64,000 nucleotides of DNA. It comes from Paludibacter sp. (GTDB lineage: Bacteria; Bacteroidota; Bacteroidia; Bacteroidales; Paludibacteraceae). The stretch covers positions 124,001 to 188,000 of the forward strand of contig JAQTTH010000001.1 in the NCBI GenBank assembly GCA_028710895.1, given 5' to 3'. This document shows, piece by piece, positions 1-9,808 of the stretch. The first letter of the stretch is position 1. Every line of letters starts with the position of its first letter. The notes under the pieces were generated by a model, which was given only the letters and a program-made list of their open reading frames with translations, searched no databases and was not told where the DNA came from. The translations under genes and the position numbers were made by a program.

Positions 1-3000
1 TCATAATAGTTGAAACATCCGAAATAGATGGATTACCAACTATCGAAATTTTATTCAAATTGTCGTACACAACATAAGGTTGTGAGTTTGAAACGGTGCT
101 CAGTTTACTCTGACGATCTTTATTTCGGGCTAATTTTGCATTAGTAAGTACTTCGAATGGAAAATCAAATTTATTCTCAGGATACCACACAATATTCCGA
201 TCGGTGTTACTTTCGGGATTGTATAATCCGGCAGGAGTAATCTTCAACGGTATTTCATACTCGTAATAGTTGTTTACCATATCCGAACCAATACGTACGA
301 AACAGGTCAATTCGCCATCATTCAGACTACGATTATCTGCAGCCATTTTTTCGGCGTGAACAAACATTTGCAGGCGTTTATACTGACGCATATCATAAGC
401 CGTATTTTTGTAAACACCACGCGCATCATTTGTTGCCAAATCGGTTACACGTAAAACCATCGATTGCTCGTTCAGCTGCAATAATTGTTGTTGACCCGGG
501 TCAACTTCGCGGGTAACGCCCGGAGGCAACACATAATTTACAGGCGATTTACTTGCATTCTCTTCGATATTCACAGCCTGTACATCAAGGCTTGCAGTTG
601 TCGTTGGGAGTGTACTTCCCTGATATAGAATCTTATTAAACTTCCGCCATTCACCACGTACCAAATCGAGCGTTGCCAAACGAAGATGAGCTTCTTTCTC
701 AAATCCAGTGAGGAACATTCTGATAAAACGGATAGATTTAAAATTTCGAATACCTCCAATTGGATCGAGATTTTCACGAATCGGAATCTTAAACTGATAC
801 CAGTTCACTTTTTCGGTTTTACCATTTTTGAGATTTACGTTCGCTTCAACTTTGTCTGTAATAAAATTTGATCCGATTGACATGGCATTCGGGTCAATCT
901 TTACACGGTATTGATAATACTTTTCATATTCATTCAGCGTATTATCACCATTTATATCTTCATTGTCGGGCAACGAAGTGGCATTGGTTGTATATTGTTC
1001 GCTTACATTGGTTGCGTCTGGCGAATTTCCTTCGGTACCATTGTAATGTTTGTAACGTTGTAAAATTGTCAGTTTTTGCTCATCGTAGTCGGTGCCACGA
1101 TAAAAATGATAATTATCGCCCGCGGGGTCTTTCAATGGCGAAAATTGGTCAGCATTCATTTTATCAAGTTCGGTAGATGGCATTTTATTTTTGACCCCAT
1201 TGAGGTAGTCGCCATATGCCGGGTAGCTAAACTCCTTGTCGTTTGGTAATCCATCCAAACCAACATCCTGATTTTTGCGATCGCCGGAAAATGCTGTGAC
1301 TGTAGATTGAGTCTTAGGTACACGTCCCCAAACTGTTGCATCCGTTTTTGTTTCATCACCGTCAATAGGCAATCCGTGTTCAAACGATTTTTTACCATCT
1401 TTCAGAACATCTTCGCTAATATCACCCAAGTTGAAATATAATTCTCCTTTTTCATCCGATTTCATACCACCATTTACAAACGGATCCATCATCCAAAATT
1501 CAATGTATTCGATATTGGATGCATCAAAGTCAGTAGCATCAAGTTTCCTCATTATACCTCCCCAGCGACCTTTCGGATTTGTCAACGTACCATCAGCGTT
1601 CATTCCAGCCACATCCAGGTTGTATGGACCACGCTCAGTTGGATAGTACGACAAGTTCATAATCGTCATACGGGGCGATTTATTTACCTCAATTTGTTTG
1701 TTTGGGAAAATCTCGGTTTCAAGTACCTCTCTGGTCAGGTTGTTTGATAAAGCATCCAAATCGGTTCGGATGTACGTTGGATTGGATTTTGTGTCTTTGT
1801 TGTTGAACAATGGATCTACATAATACCAGGCTAGCAAAGCACGGTTTTTACCATAACTAACATCGTTACTTCTTACTCCTTCCGAAAATTTGCCGGTAGG
1901 CGTTGAAGCCAGATACCAGTTTATCGGATAATGAATATCAATGGTAGTTTTGGTCGATTCAAAATCGTCGATATATGCCAATCCATCTTTGCTTACAACG
2001 CTTGAGTGTCCGGGAATTAATTGAGCAAATTCAGCATTCAGAGCTATTGTCGATGGTTTGGTTGCATTTACAAACGGTATTTTATCCAACACATTGGTTA
2101 GCCATTGCGATTCGGTTCTCCATGATGTATTCAGTCCCCAAATGGTATTCGAAATTGGCTCGCTACCGGTGTTTACCTTGGTTGTAAGCGGCATTTCGGA
2201 CAAATGCATAATGGTACCACCCAGGCTGAAATCCTTATCAAACTTATACTCCAAATGTGTTCCAACCAACGATTTACGCTGCATGCTGAACATTGACTGA
2301 TTTTCCAGTTTCACATCGATTTTGGTACCTGAAGCAATAAGAGACTGATTCAGAATGGTTACTGTTCCCATCGTATAATCAACCGTATAATCAACATTCT
2401 CAACCAGCGTAGCACCACCAGCAGTTACAGTTACTGAACCCCGGGGCACATTCATGGCGTTCAGCCGTATCTCCGAACCCGACGAAGCTTTGTATTCACC
2501 CGTCAGTTTGAACTTATTTCTTTCGCTGAATTCCTGCGCTACAACAAGAGTTGAATCGTACAGTTCCTGATAAACATACTTTTTGGCAATATCATCATTT
2601 CCAATCGCTTTTCGTAAGTCTGAACCAAAAGGCTCTAACACAGGAAATATAACCCTACCCGATGAAGCAAGAATTGTTGATCCTTCAATAAAGTCAAACT
2701 TACCATCAGGGTTAGCTGCCTGTTTCGAATCGAGTCTATCCAGATTCATTACCCGAAGTAAAATTTTATTCTTGATAGCACCTTCGGTTATATATTGCAT
2801 ATCAGTACCAATTGAATCGTTCCGATACACGACATTCAGTTTGAAATTATCTTGCTGAATGTCCATAGCACCAAGATCGTAAACATTCTTCATCATCAAA
2901 TCCCATAATTTCAATTTAGGGGATTGCGAAGTACTTTTCAGTAACTTCACCACCAGAGCATTGGGGGCATTTATGGCGTCAGTCGAAAATTCACCCACCT

Positions 3001-4527
3001 GATGAGTTTGTCCACGATAGGTATATTCATAGGCCACAGCCAGCACTTCATCGGGGTTCAATGTATTGCGAAGCGAGATGGTACCAAGTTCTCTGTTCAG
3101 TGTATATTCCGATGGATCGAGGCGTCGGGCACTTTCAATTTTCTCATAATCTTCGCCGCCATTAATTCCGGTTGTTGTCGGATCATAAGCGCTATACAAA
3201 ACGGAATTGGTTTTCTGAACATCCCTAATATCCTGAAGCCCTGTCACAGATGAATACAAATCATTTGCTGTATTCTGAGGTATTTTATCTGCCGACAAAA
3301 CTTTCCATTGCTTATTATCAATTTCATCAGTTTCCGCCAAATCCATAAAAGCAACAATATTGCGTGCCTGATCGTAATTAGCCCGTTTATTCGTAATCCA
3401 CACCTCTACCCTGTTTACAGTTACTCCCGACGAAATATGCGGTAATGTTTTCATCCAGTTCTCGTAATTATCCCTGAAGAAATGGGCTAGGAAGAAATGG
3501 CGGTTATCATCATATTTATCAATGTTCACCTCAAATTTGGTGGTTTGTGTTCCCCCTTTTGAGCTTACTGTTTGTGTTTGCGATTGTTGTTGAGTGGCAA
3601 TGGCAGCAACACTCAGCTTACCAAACTGCATTTCGGTTTTGATACCAAACAGCGCAGTACTCCCCGATATAAGCGAACTGTTGAGTGGTAGACTTACGTT
3701 ACCAGCTTCCAGGGTTTTGATAATATCATCCTCTTTTCCTTTGTAGGCAAGTTTCACCATTTTTTGGTCAAAATCGAAGCTCGATTCCGTATTGTAATTC
3801 AGCCCAAGGCTCACCTTATCTCCTACGCTACCGGTTACATTCAACTGTATTTTTTCATCAAAATTAAAATTACCGGTCTTGCGCATACGCTCTGTCAGAG
3901 CCGGATTATCGAGTTTATTGGATTTGTAACCAAACACCAACTCGGCCGAACCCTGTGTTTTAATTTGCACACCACCGGGGCCAAAAACCTTATCGGCTGG
4001 CCCGATATTGAATTTCATATCCGAAACCGAAAACTTGTCTTCGTTATTTTTAGCCACCTTTCCGTTTTTCTCTTTCCAATAGCGTTGCAAATCAAGTTTT
4101 CCGGAGTAATTGCGGTATTCCTGAGCTGTCATCAAAAACGGAGATGCAATTTCATTTTCGCCCACAAAAGTGCGCAGAATGTAATTTCCCGTTTTGGCAT
4201 CGTACTCCACCATCGATTTCACATTTTTAGGATTAGGGGCATCCATCGGATATTTGGCTTCGATATCCTCGTAAGAGTTTTGAGTATATTTTTTGATCGG
4301 AAAGTTTGGAATCGGCCCCGTGGTAGTGTCTTTTACGGCAGGAGTCGGAGTTGCTGCATGTGCAGGAGCAGGTGTTTGGGTTTTCGGAGTTGCCGGAACG
4401 GGCATTTCTTCCAACAGCGACAAATCTGTATCAACATGAAAACCCGCGCTTACAAATGCATAAGCCGAGCTAAGAACAATGCCACAGAAAAATAATATAG
4501 AGAGAGTTTTTTTCGAAAAAATCATAA
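1..4527 (-). CDS. sprA: Cell surface protein SprA (type IX secretion translocon), C-terminus outside the window, start region out of frame
   Basis: SprA is the giant outer-membrane barrel through which type IX secretion cargo passes. About 1,500 codons read open from near 4507 to the window edge. They include family-typical stretches such as GLNYNTESSFDFDQK near residue 250, AYIDDFE, the segment IGGIRNFKSIRFIRMFLTGF and, at the edge, IVGNPSISDV. Family members run to roughly 2,300-2,500 residues, so about 1,000 are missing. The obvious ATG is at 4527 and begins MIFSKKTLS, but that frame stops 26 codons in. The true coding frame is entered only if one dinucleotide of the (AG)5 run at 4499-4508 is removed, which would give MIFSKKTLSILFFCGIVLSS, a textbook signal peptide. 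In the frame as written the first ATG is at 4405, after the signal peptide; a TTG lies farther upstream. Slippage, assembly error or a non-ATG start are all possible. It lies 88 bp downstream of ruvA and may be co-transcribed with it. The product call is firm; whether the gene is intact is not. Confidence 0.93.
4499..4508. repeat. (AG)5 dinucleotide run at the sprA frame break
   Basis: Five AG units on the plus strand (CT on the coding strand) lie between the only good sprA start codon and the in-frame signal peptide. Losing one unit joins ATG to the long reading frame. An A7 run lies directly beside it at 4509-4515 on the coding strand. This is short for a classical phase-variable tract. Confidence 0.9.
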
Positions 4528-4615
4528 ATATCAAAAAAATAAAGTGAGTAGCTCTTCAATCGTAATAAACTTGTTGTGCTCCTGACTCAGAACTCCAAAC
4601 TACTAACTTAATAAA

Positions 4616-5206
4616 TTACATCATTTTCAACGCCAGTTTAATTAATTGTTCCACCTTTAGCGTAGGTTGTTCTTTCAGGATGCTATCTACGGTTTTCTGA
4701 CTGGCTGCCGACGCAAACCCAAGCATAACCAATGCCGATACAGCTTCCTCTTTCACTTCGGAATGAGCACCCGAAATCATACCAGTGAAATCAGCACCTC
4801 CCACTCCTTTCACAATTTTATCCTTCAAATCAACGATAATACGTTGAGCAGTTTTTGTTCCAATCCCTTTGATAGCATTCAGTGCCGACACATTTCCCGA
4901 AGCAATCATTTCCTGAATTTCCTGTGCCGTGTACGACGACATAATCATACGGGCCGTGTTGGCACCAATACCCGAAACAGAAATCAACAACAGAAAAAGC
5001 TGGCGTTCGCTCTGATAACGAAAACCGTACAACACATGCGCATCCTCCCGAATAGCCTCATAAACAAATAACTTAGCCGATTTCTCCTCGCCCAAAAACG
5101 AATACGTTGGTAAAGTAATATGTACAAAATAACCAATTCCAACTGTTTCGAGCACCACAAATGCAGGAGTCAACTCGGTAATTTCGCCTTTTATATAATC
5201 TATCAT
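4616..5206 (-). CDS. ruvA: Holliday junction branch migration protein RuvA
   Basis: RuvA tetramers bind four-way Holliday junctions and load the RuvB hexamer motor. At 196 residues it has the usual length. The start MIDYIKGEI and the OB-fold N-terminal domain (about 1-63) are typical. Two helix-hairpin-helix motifs follow, SGIGANTA near residue 79 and KGIGTKTAQRII near 114, then an acidic linker and the C-terminal RuvB-contacting three-helix domain (about 150-196). The ATG at 5206 lies some 40 bp below a full Bacteroidota promoter. The ruvA-sprA neighbourhood recurs in the phylum and supports both calls. Confidence 0.97.
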   Translation of the reverse strand: MIDYIKGEITELTPAFVVLETVGIGYFVHITLPTYSFLGEEKSAKLFVYEAIREDAHVLYGFRYQSERQLFLLLISVSGIGANTARMIMSSYTAQEIQEMIASGNVSALNAIKGIGTKTAQRIIVDLKDKIVKGVGGADFTGMISGAHSEVKEEAVSALVMLGFASAASQKTVDSILKEQPTLKVEQLIKLALKMM

Positions 5207-5247
5207 TCCTGAAATATCTTAATCCGTTTAACCTTAATTTTAACCTG

Positions 5248-5279
5248 CAAATATACTGATTAATTGCGACCTCTCCAAA
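5248..5279 (-). promoter_or_regulatory. ruvA promoter, Bacteroidota type
   Basis: Read on the minus strand: -33 TTTG (5279-5276), a 20-bp spacer, then -7 TATATTTG (5255-5248). Transcription would start about 35 bp before the ruvA ATG. Both boxes match the consensus exactly. Confidence 0.7.
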
Positions 5280-5433
5280 ATGAAATCCATCTTTGAGTAT
5301 CAATATACTGAAGCATTGAAAACAATAACGCTTTATTTAAAAAAATAGTACAAACACAGCAAAAAAAGTACTTAAAATAAGATTAAAACTTTCACCCTAA
5401 TAACATTATGGAACATGATAGCTCAAAAAACAA

Positions 5434-5457
5434 AAAGCCACAACTTCTTGTGACTTT
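5434..5457 (-). terminator. Probable terminator after the TraB/GumN gene
   Basis: Ten-base arms with one mismatch (AAAGCCACAA against TTGTGACTTT) and a 4-base loop. On the minus strand a T-rich run follows. It lies about 190 bp past the stop of the TraB/GumN gene. The rest of the 440-bp gap 5207-5646 holds the ruvA promoter and otherwise nothing I recognise. Confidence 0.45.
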
Positions 5458-5646
5458 ATTTTATGAAAATTTATGTCAATCAACATAAATCAACTAACTT
5501 ATATATTTGGAATAAACTATAAATCAAAATTATACTTGCTTTGACGAACTTAATTTGGATCGCAACTAAACAAATCATTATTTAAAATTGGGCAAAAAAA
5601 AACACTGCACTCAATTAAGACCCTTTTTGTTTCTGAATAAATATCC

Positions 5647-6519
5647 TTATTCAACTGCTTTTACTTTATATCCGGCCTTTTCCAATTGTTTTATCAATCC
5701 GTTTTTACCTGCAAGGTGTAAAGCGCCTACAGCCACAAAACAAGATGATTCTTTCATCAAATCAGGCAATTGGGTCAACCATTTTGCATTTCGGTTATCA
5801 ACCAGCTTTACATACTCCTCATCTGTCATATCGGTAACGTTTCCTTTACCTTTGGTCAACATAACCAATTCGTCCAGCTTGCCGGTTTTATACAATTTAT
5901 TTAAATGATTCATTTCATTCATAATACTGTCTTTGTGCTGAATAGTTTCAACCAAAACCTCGGCTTGTCTTTTTAAACTTCCATTACCAAAAAGGACTTC
6001 AATTTGTTGTTCAACAGTCTCTAAACCAACAACTTTTTTACCCTTTTCCTCGGCTATCAATTGAAAATAAGAATCCGATTGCTTGTCATCAATTAAACCA
6101 GTACGTTTTTTATATAACTCCATTTCATAAAGCGTCAAAATCAAACTTGGATTCATCATTGACAGCTCTTTCAAACCGAATTTCAATACTGATTTTAGCT
6201 CTTTATCAACAACTCTATAGTTTTCTTCGGTCAACAATTCTTTCATTGTCTGATGATCTGGCATTATAGCAGCTTGTTGTATTTTAGCTGCAGCCTCTAC
6301 ATTGCTCATAACTATTTCGCCAACAACCATATCACTGGCATTAAAAGCTTTAAATAATCCCAGCACACTATCCAGAAATTGTATTGGAATAAGATGATGT
6401 GTTCCGAACAAATAGGATGTATGCTTTAATCCGTTTCCGCTAACCTTCCAAAGTAGTTGAGCCTTTGTAGTTCCAAAACAAAGAATAAGCAAACTGAAAA
6501 GTACGATTTTCTTTTTCAT
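5647..6519 (-). CDS. TraB/GumN family protein, exported
   Basis: The TraB/GumN (Tiki-like) fold is a putative metalloprotease-type domain; bacterial members have no settled role. A signal peptide (MKKKIVLFSLLILCFG, cleaved near AQ) is followed by the family hallmarks: the GTHH motif in SYLFGTHHLIP near residue 40 and the C-terminal GALH motif in FVAVGALHL near 265. The length of 290 residues is normal. An ATG at 6531 is also in frame, but 6519 puts the K-rich signal peptide first and leaves about a 20-bp leader after the -7 box. It is transcribed divergently from oxyR. The family is clear; the substrate is unknown. Confidence 0.88.
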   Translation of the reverse strand: MKKKIVLFSLLILCFGTTKAQLLWKVSGNGLKHTSYLFGTHHLIPIQFLDSVLGLFKAFNASDMVVGEIVMSNVEAAAKIQQAAIMPDHQTMKELLTEENYRVVDKELKSVLKFGLKELSMMNPSLILTLYEMELYKKRTGLIDDKQSDSYFQLIAEEKGKKVVGLETVEQQIEVLFGNGSLKRQAEVLVETIQHKDSIMNEMNHLNKLYKTGKLDELVMLTKGKGNVTDMTDEEYVKLVDNRNAKWLTQLPDLMKESSCFVAVGALHLAGKNGLIKQLEKAGYKVKAVE

Positions 6520-6543
6520 GTAGAGTTGCATTTAAATAGAACA

Positions 6544-6576
6544 CAAAGATAAAGAAGTTAATCTAAAACAAGCAAT
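6544..6576 (-). promoter_or_regulatory. Promoter of the TraB/GumN gene
   Basis: On the minus strand: -33 ATTG (6576-6573, three of four bases), a 21-bp spacer, then -7 TATCTTTG (6551-6544). It faces away from the oxyR promoter, with about 90 bp between the two. Confidence 0.6.
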
Positions 6577-6663
6577 CGCTATTTTACAATTAAATTTATT
6601 GTTGATTTTTTCTATTTTAGCAAGATTTGCAATGCAAACATAACAACAAAAACATATAATCAT

Positions 6664-6671
6664 TATCTTTG
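6664..6671 (+). promoter_or_regulatory. -7 promoter box of oxyR
   Basis: TATCTTTG matches the TAnnTTTG consensus 21 bp before the oxyR ATG. No convincing -33 TTTG lies 19-21 bp upstream, as is common for activator-dependent promoters. Confidence 0.55.
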
Positions 6672-6692
6672 CATAGATAAAAACTATAAGCA

Positions 6693-7619
6693 ATGACTTT
6701 ACAACAATTGGAATACATTTTAGCACTGGAGAAAACACGTCATTTTGTACGTGCAGCCGAATTATGTGGTGTAACACAACCCACACTTAGTGCAATGATT
6801 CAGAAACTGGAAGATGAGCTGGATTGCAAAATTTTTGATCGCTCCCGCCAACCTATAGAAGTTACAGAAATTGGGAATCAAATTATTCAACAGGCCCAGG
6901 TGATTATTTATCAAGCCAATCAATTGAAAGAAAGCATAAAAAGTGAGAAAGACACACTTTCAGGTACATTGCACATAGCTATTATCCCAACAATTGCACC
7001 TTATTTATTGCCACAGTTTATTTCTGCATTTAAAAGCGAACATCCTACTATCGCATTAAAGGTGAGCGAAATGCACACGGACACAATTATTGAGAAGCTA
7101 CGGGTTGCTGAAATAGATATGGCCATACTTTCAACTCCACTCGACGATCCGAAAATTCTGGAAGTTCCATTGTATTATGAGAAATTTACGGCATATATTT
7201 CCCCTTCCGAGCCTATTTATAGCCGAACTGAACTGTCTGCCACCGATATGCCTCTTGATAAACTCTGGGTGTTGGAAGAAGGGCATTGCCTGCGTAATCA
7301 GGTATTCAATTTCTGCATAGAAAAACCGGTTCAAAATTCTACCTATGAAGCTGGAAGTATTGACACGTTAGTGCGAATTGTCGACGTCAATGGAGGTTAT
7401 ACAGTAATACCCGAGTTACACATCGATCTGCTTACCGACAAACAAAAAATGAATTTACGGGAGATTGTGAAGCCGGAAGCTACACGCGAAATTTCGGTTG
7501 TTATTCGTCACGATTTTGTTCGGGAAGGTATGCTAAATGCCGTTGCCAACTGTATCAAACAGATTATACCCGCTCATATGCTGGATGCGCGATTGAAAAA
7601 ATTTGCCATAAGATTATAA
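6693..7619 (+). CDS. oxyR: Hydrogen peroxide-sensing LysR-type regulator OxyR
   Basis: OxyR senses H2O2 through a disulfide and activates peroxide-defence genes. The winged helix-turn-helix (residues 1-60, with FVRAAELCGVTQPTLSAMIQ) is followed by a linker helix and a LysR substrate domain. The redox pair sits in LEEGHCLRNQVFNFC. The cysteines fall at residues 199 and 208, exactly the numbering of the E. coli sensing pair. The length of 308 residues is normal. No catalase or peroxiredoxin gene lies beside it; the divergent neighbour is a TraB/GumN gene. It converges on the TPR gene with only a 20-bp gap. Assignment as OxyR rather than a generic LysR protein rests on the cysteine motif. Confidence 0.94.
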   Translation: MTLQQLEYILALEKTRHFVRAAELCGVTQPTLSAMIQKLEDELDCKIFDRSRQPIEVTEIGNQIIQQAQVIIYQANQLKESIKSEKDTLSGTLHIAIIPTIAPYLLPQFISAFKSEHPTIALKVSEMHTDTIIEKLRVAEIDMAILSTPLDDPKILEVPLYYEKFTAYISPSEPIYSRTELSATDMPLDKLWVLEEGHCLRNQVFNFCIEKPVQNSTYEAGSIDTLVRIVDVNGGYTVIPELHIDLLTDKQKMNLREIVKPEATREISVVIRHDFVREGMLNAVANCIKQIIPAHMLDARLKKFAIRL

Positions 7620-7639
7620 AAGCAACAGTCAACTACCTA

Positions 7640-9673
7640 CTACTTTTTAAACCGTTGTATCAGATTATAAGCCTGATAAATACCCAGTTCACCAGCTTTA
7701 CTCAAATCTGACAGTCCTTTTGCATCTTCACCAATAAACAAATAAGTGAGTCCGCGGTTGAAATACGCTTCTGCAAAATCGGGATCAATTGAAATGGACT
7801 TTGAATAATTGGAAATGGCTGTTTTAAAATCCTTTTGAGTACAAAGAATATTTGCTTTATTGAAATAGGCAAATGAGAAATCGGGATTCATCTCGTTCAC
7901 CTTGTCATAATCATGCATAATCATTTCGACATCAAATCTTGATTGCTTTTCAGTCGAAATCTTTTTATTCTTATCAATGGCCAGATTATTCGGGTCTGTA
8001 TTATTTTTCACGTATTCCACTAGTTTATAGCGAATATTTGCACGACAAAAATATGCCAGCATGAAGTTAGGACGCAATGAAATAGCTTTATTCAAATCTT
8101 CAACAGCGCTATTGAAATCCTGAACCAAGGCAAATTCCAGAGCACGATTGAAATAAATGTCAGCATTTGTCTCATCAGCTGCTAACCGGGTTGATATATC
8201 ATTTATGGCATCGAAATGCCCATTTACAAGTTCTGCGGTTAATGCTAATTCATTGTTAGTTATCTTTAATGTCGAACTAATCTTTTTTTCCTTATTATAT
8301 TGATCCAATGCCGGGTAATAAGTATTTGTACGGCGCACCTCATCTGTTTTGGCATAATAAGTCAGTACAAAATTACGCTCATTTACAATGTCGGTATATT
8401 TTTCCTGAACAGTTCCACGTACATTATCATCGCCATATTTAGCTTGAGTTGCATTATTATCATCCTCTTTATTTTGATTAGTGAATCGATTGAACAGCTC
8501 AGTCTTACGATTAGTCGTACTTTGTTGAGCAGTAACAATTTTGTTATTAGCCTGAATGTTCTGCTTGTTTTTACGATTTATATAATCTTTATTCTTTTCA
8601 ATGTTATTCGCCATCAAGCGGTATTGATAACCACCTTTCTGATTCCCCAATGCTTCTTCTGCTTCAGCAATCCCAAGATAAGCCGGAATAAAATAGGGGT
8701 ATTTTTTGATTATTATTTTATAATCATTGATTGCTTTTCTATTTTCTCCTACAGTAATTTCTAACATGGCTTTACGAAGCAATGCCTCTGTATTAGCTGT
8801 ATCAAGCTGTAAAACCTTATTTAAATCGGAAAGTGCATTATTATTATCGCCCAGGTTTGCTCTCAACAATCCTCTGTTATAATATGCCAAAGCACTATTT
8901 TTATCATATTTAATGGCTGTATTATAATCACTCAAAGCTTGTCGGTAGTTCTTGGTTTCAACATTCAGAATACCTCTGTTTATGTAATCGCCAAAATAAG
9001 TTGAATTATGTTTTATAGCCTGATTATAATCGTTTAATGCTCCTTTTTTATCGTCTTTTTGCATCCGGATTAATGCTCTGGCACTCCAGGCCAACACGTT
9101 TGTGCTATCAGCTTTGATAAATTCATTATAGGTTTTCTCAGCACCCAGCGTATCTTTCATAGCCAATTGGAGTCTTCCTTTTTCGTAATAAATATTGGGA
9201 TTCTTCGAATTCAGTTTCAGGTATAAATCCAAATCACTCATAGCGCCTTTATAATCTTCACTTCTTTCTCTGGAATCCATCCGGTTCATCAAATAAGTCA
9301 GATTATCGGGACTAAACTCAAGTGCTTTTGTGAAGTCAGCAGTTGCTTCTTTATAATACTCCAATTTTCGGCGGGCAAAGCCTCTAATGTAATATGCCTG
9401 AGGTAAAAATGGATTCCGTTCTATGGCTTCAGAACAATCCTGATCGGCACCCTGATAATCACCGAGTTGTACTTTAGCTTCAGCTCTGTACAAATAGGGT
9501 TCTGCCAAATGAGGTTTTATTTTAACTACCTGATTAAAGTATTGAATAGATAAGACATAGTCTTCAAAATACAGAGCATTTTGGCCTATGTCCAAAATGC
9601 GATCTGTATTCCATTGTGCCATGGCAAAAACCTGACACAAAAGACAAATGGTTATAAAAAATACTTTTTTCAA
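7640..9673 (-). CDS. Large exported tetratricopeptide-repeat protein
   Basis: The 677-residue protein opens with a signal peptide ending near AMAQ. Tetratricopeptide repeats run from about residue 27 to 355, with the recurring pattern A-Y-NRG-L...Y..A..D...AI. An N-, Q- and K-rich linker of roughly 100 residues (about 365-470) follows, and then further repeats to the end (about 485-677). TPR arrays scaffold protein complexes; this one should sit in the periplasm or at the outer membrane. It has no catalytic domain. The next gene in the same direction, the PBP, is upstream with its own promoter. The specific role is unknown. Confidence 0.85.
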   Translation of the reverse strand: MKKVFFITICLLCQVFAMAQWNTDRILDIGQNALYFEDYVLSIQYFNQVVKIKPHLAEPYLYRAEAKVQLGDYQGADQDCSEAIERNPFLPQAYYIRGFARRKLEYYKEATADFTKALEFSPDNLTYLMNRMDSRERSEDYKGAMSDLDLYLKLNSKNPNIYYEKGRLQLAMKDTLGAEKTYNEFIKADSTNVLAWSARALIRMQKDDKKGALNDYNQAIKHNSTYFGDYINRGILNVETKNYRQALSDYNTAIKYDKNSALAYYNRGLLRANLGDNNNALSDLNKVLQLDTANTEALLRKAMLEITVGENRKAINDYKIIIKKYPYFIPAYLGIAEAEEALGNQKGGYQYRLMANNIEKNKDYINRKNKQNIQANNKIVTAQQSTTNRKTELFNRFTNQNKEDDNNATQAKYGDDNVRGTVQEKYTDIVNERNFVLTYYAKTDEVRRTNTYYPALDQYNKEKKISSTLKITNNELALTAELVNGHFDAINDISTRLAADETNADIYFNRALEFALVQDFNSAVEDLNKAISLRPNFMLAYFCRANIRYKLVEYVKNNTDPNNLAIDKNKKISTEKQSRFDVEMIMHDYDKVNEMNPDFSFAYFNKANILCTQKDFKTAISNYSKSISIDPDFAEAYFNRGLTYLFIGEDAKGLSDLSKAGELGIYQAYNLIQRFKK

Positions 9674-9708
9674 GCGATTTAAATTGAATTAAAATTTGAA
9701 TTGAGTGA

Positions 9709-9716
9709 CAAAGATA
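9709..9716 (-). promoter_or_regulatory. -7 box before the large TPR gene
   Basis: TATCTTTG on the minus strand, 36 bp before the start codon. No properly spaced TTTG is visible. Confidence 0.5.
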
Positions 9717-9808
9717 CTTTATTGCAGATATCAAAACTATCACTTTAACTTCATTTACTACCTTTCATACCTTTTTTCAGAATTTAGCTATTTGAATCTG
9801 AAATTTTA

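Noticed and set aside
3764-4495. 243-codon plus-strand open frame opposite the sprA N-terminal region
   Set aside because: The minus strand here clearly encodes SprA and the plus frame has no domain or signal.
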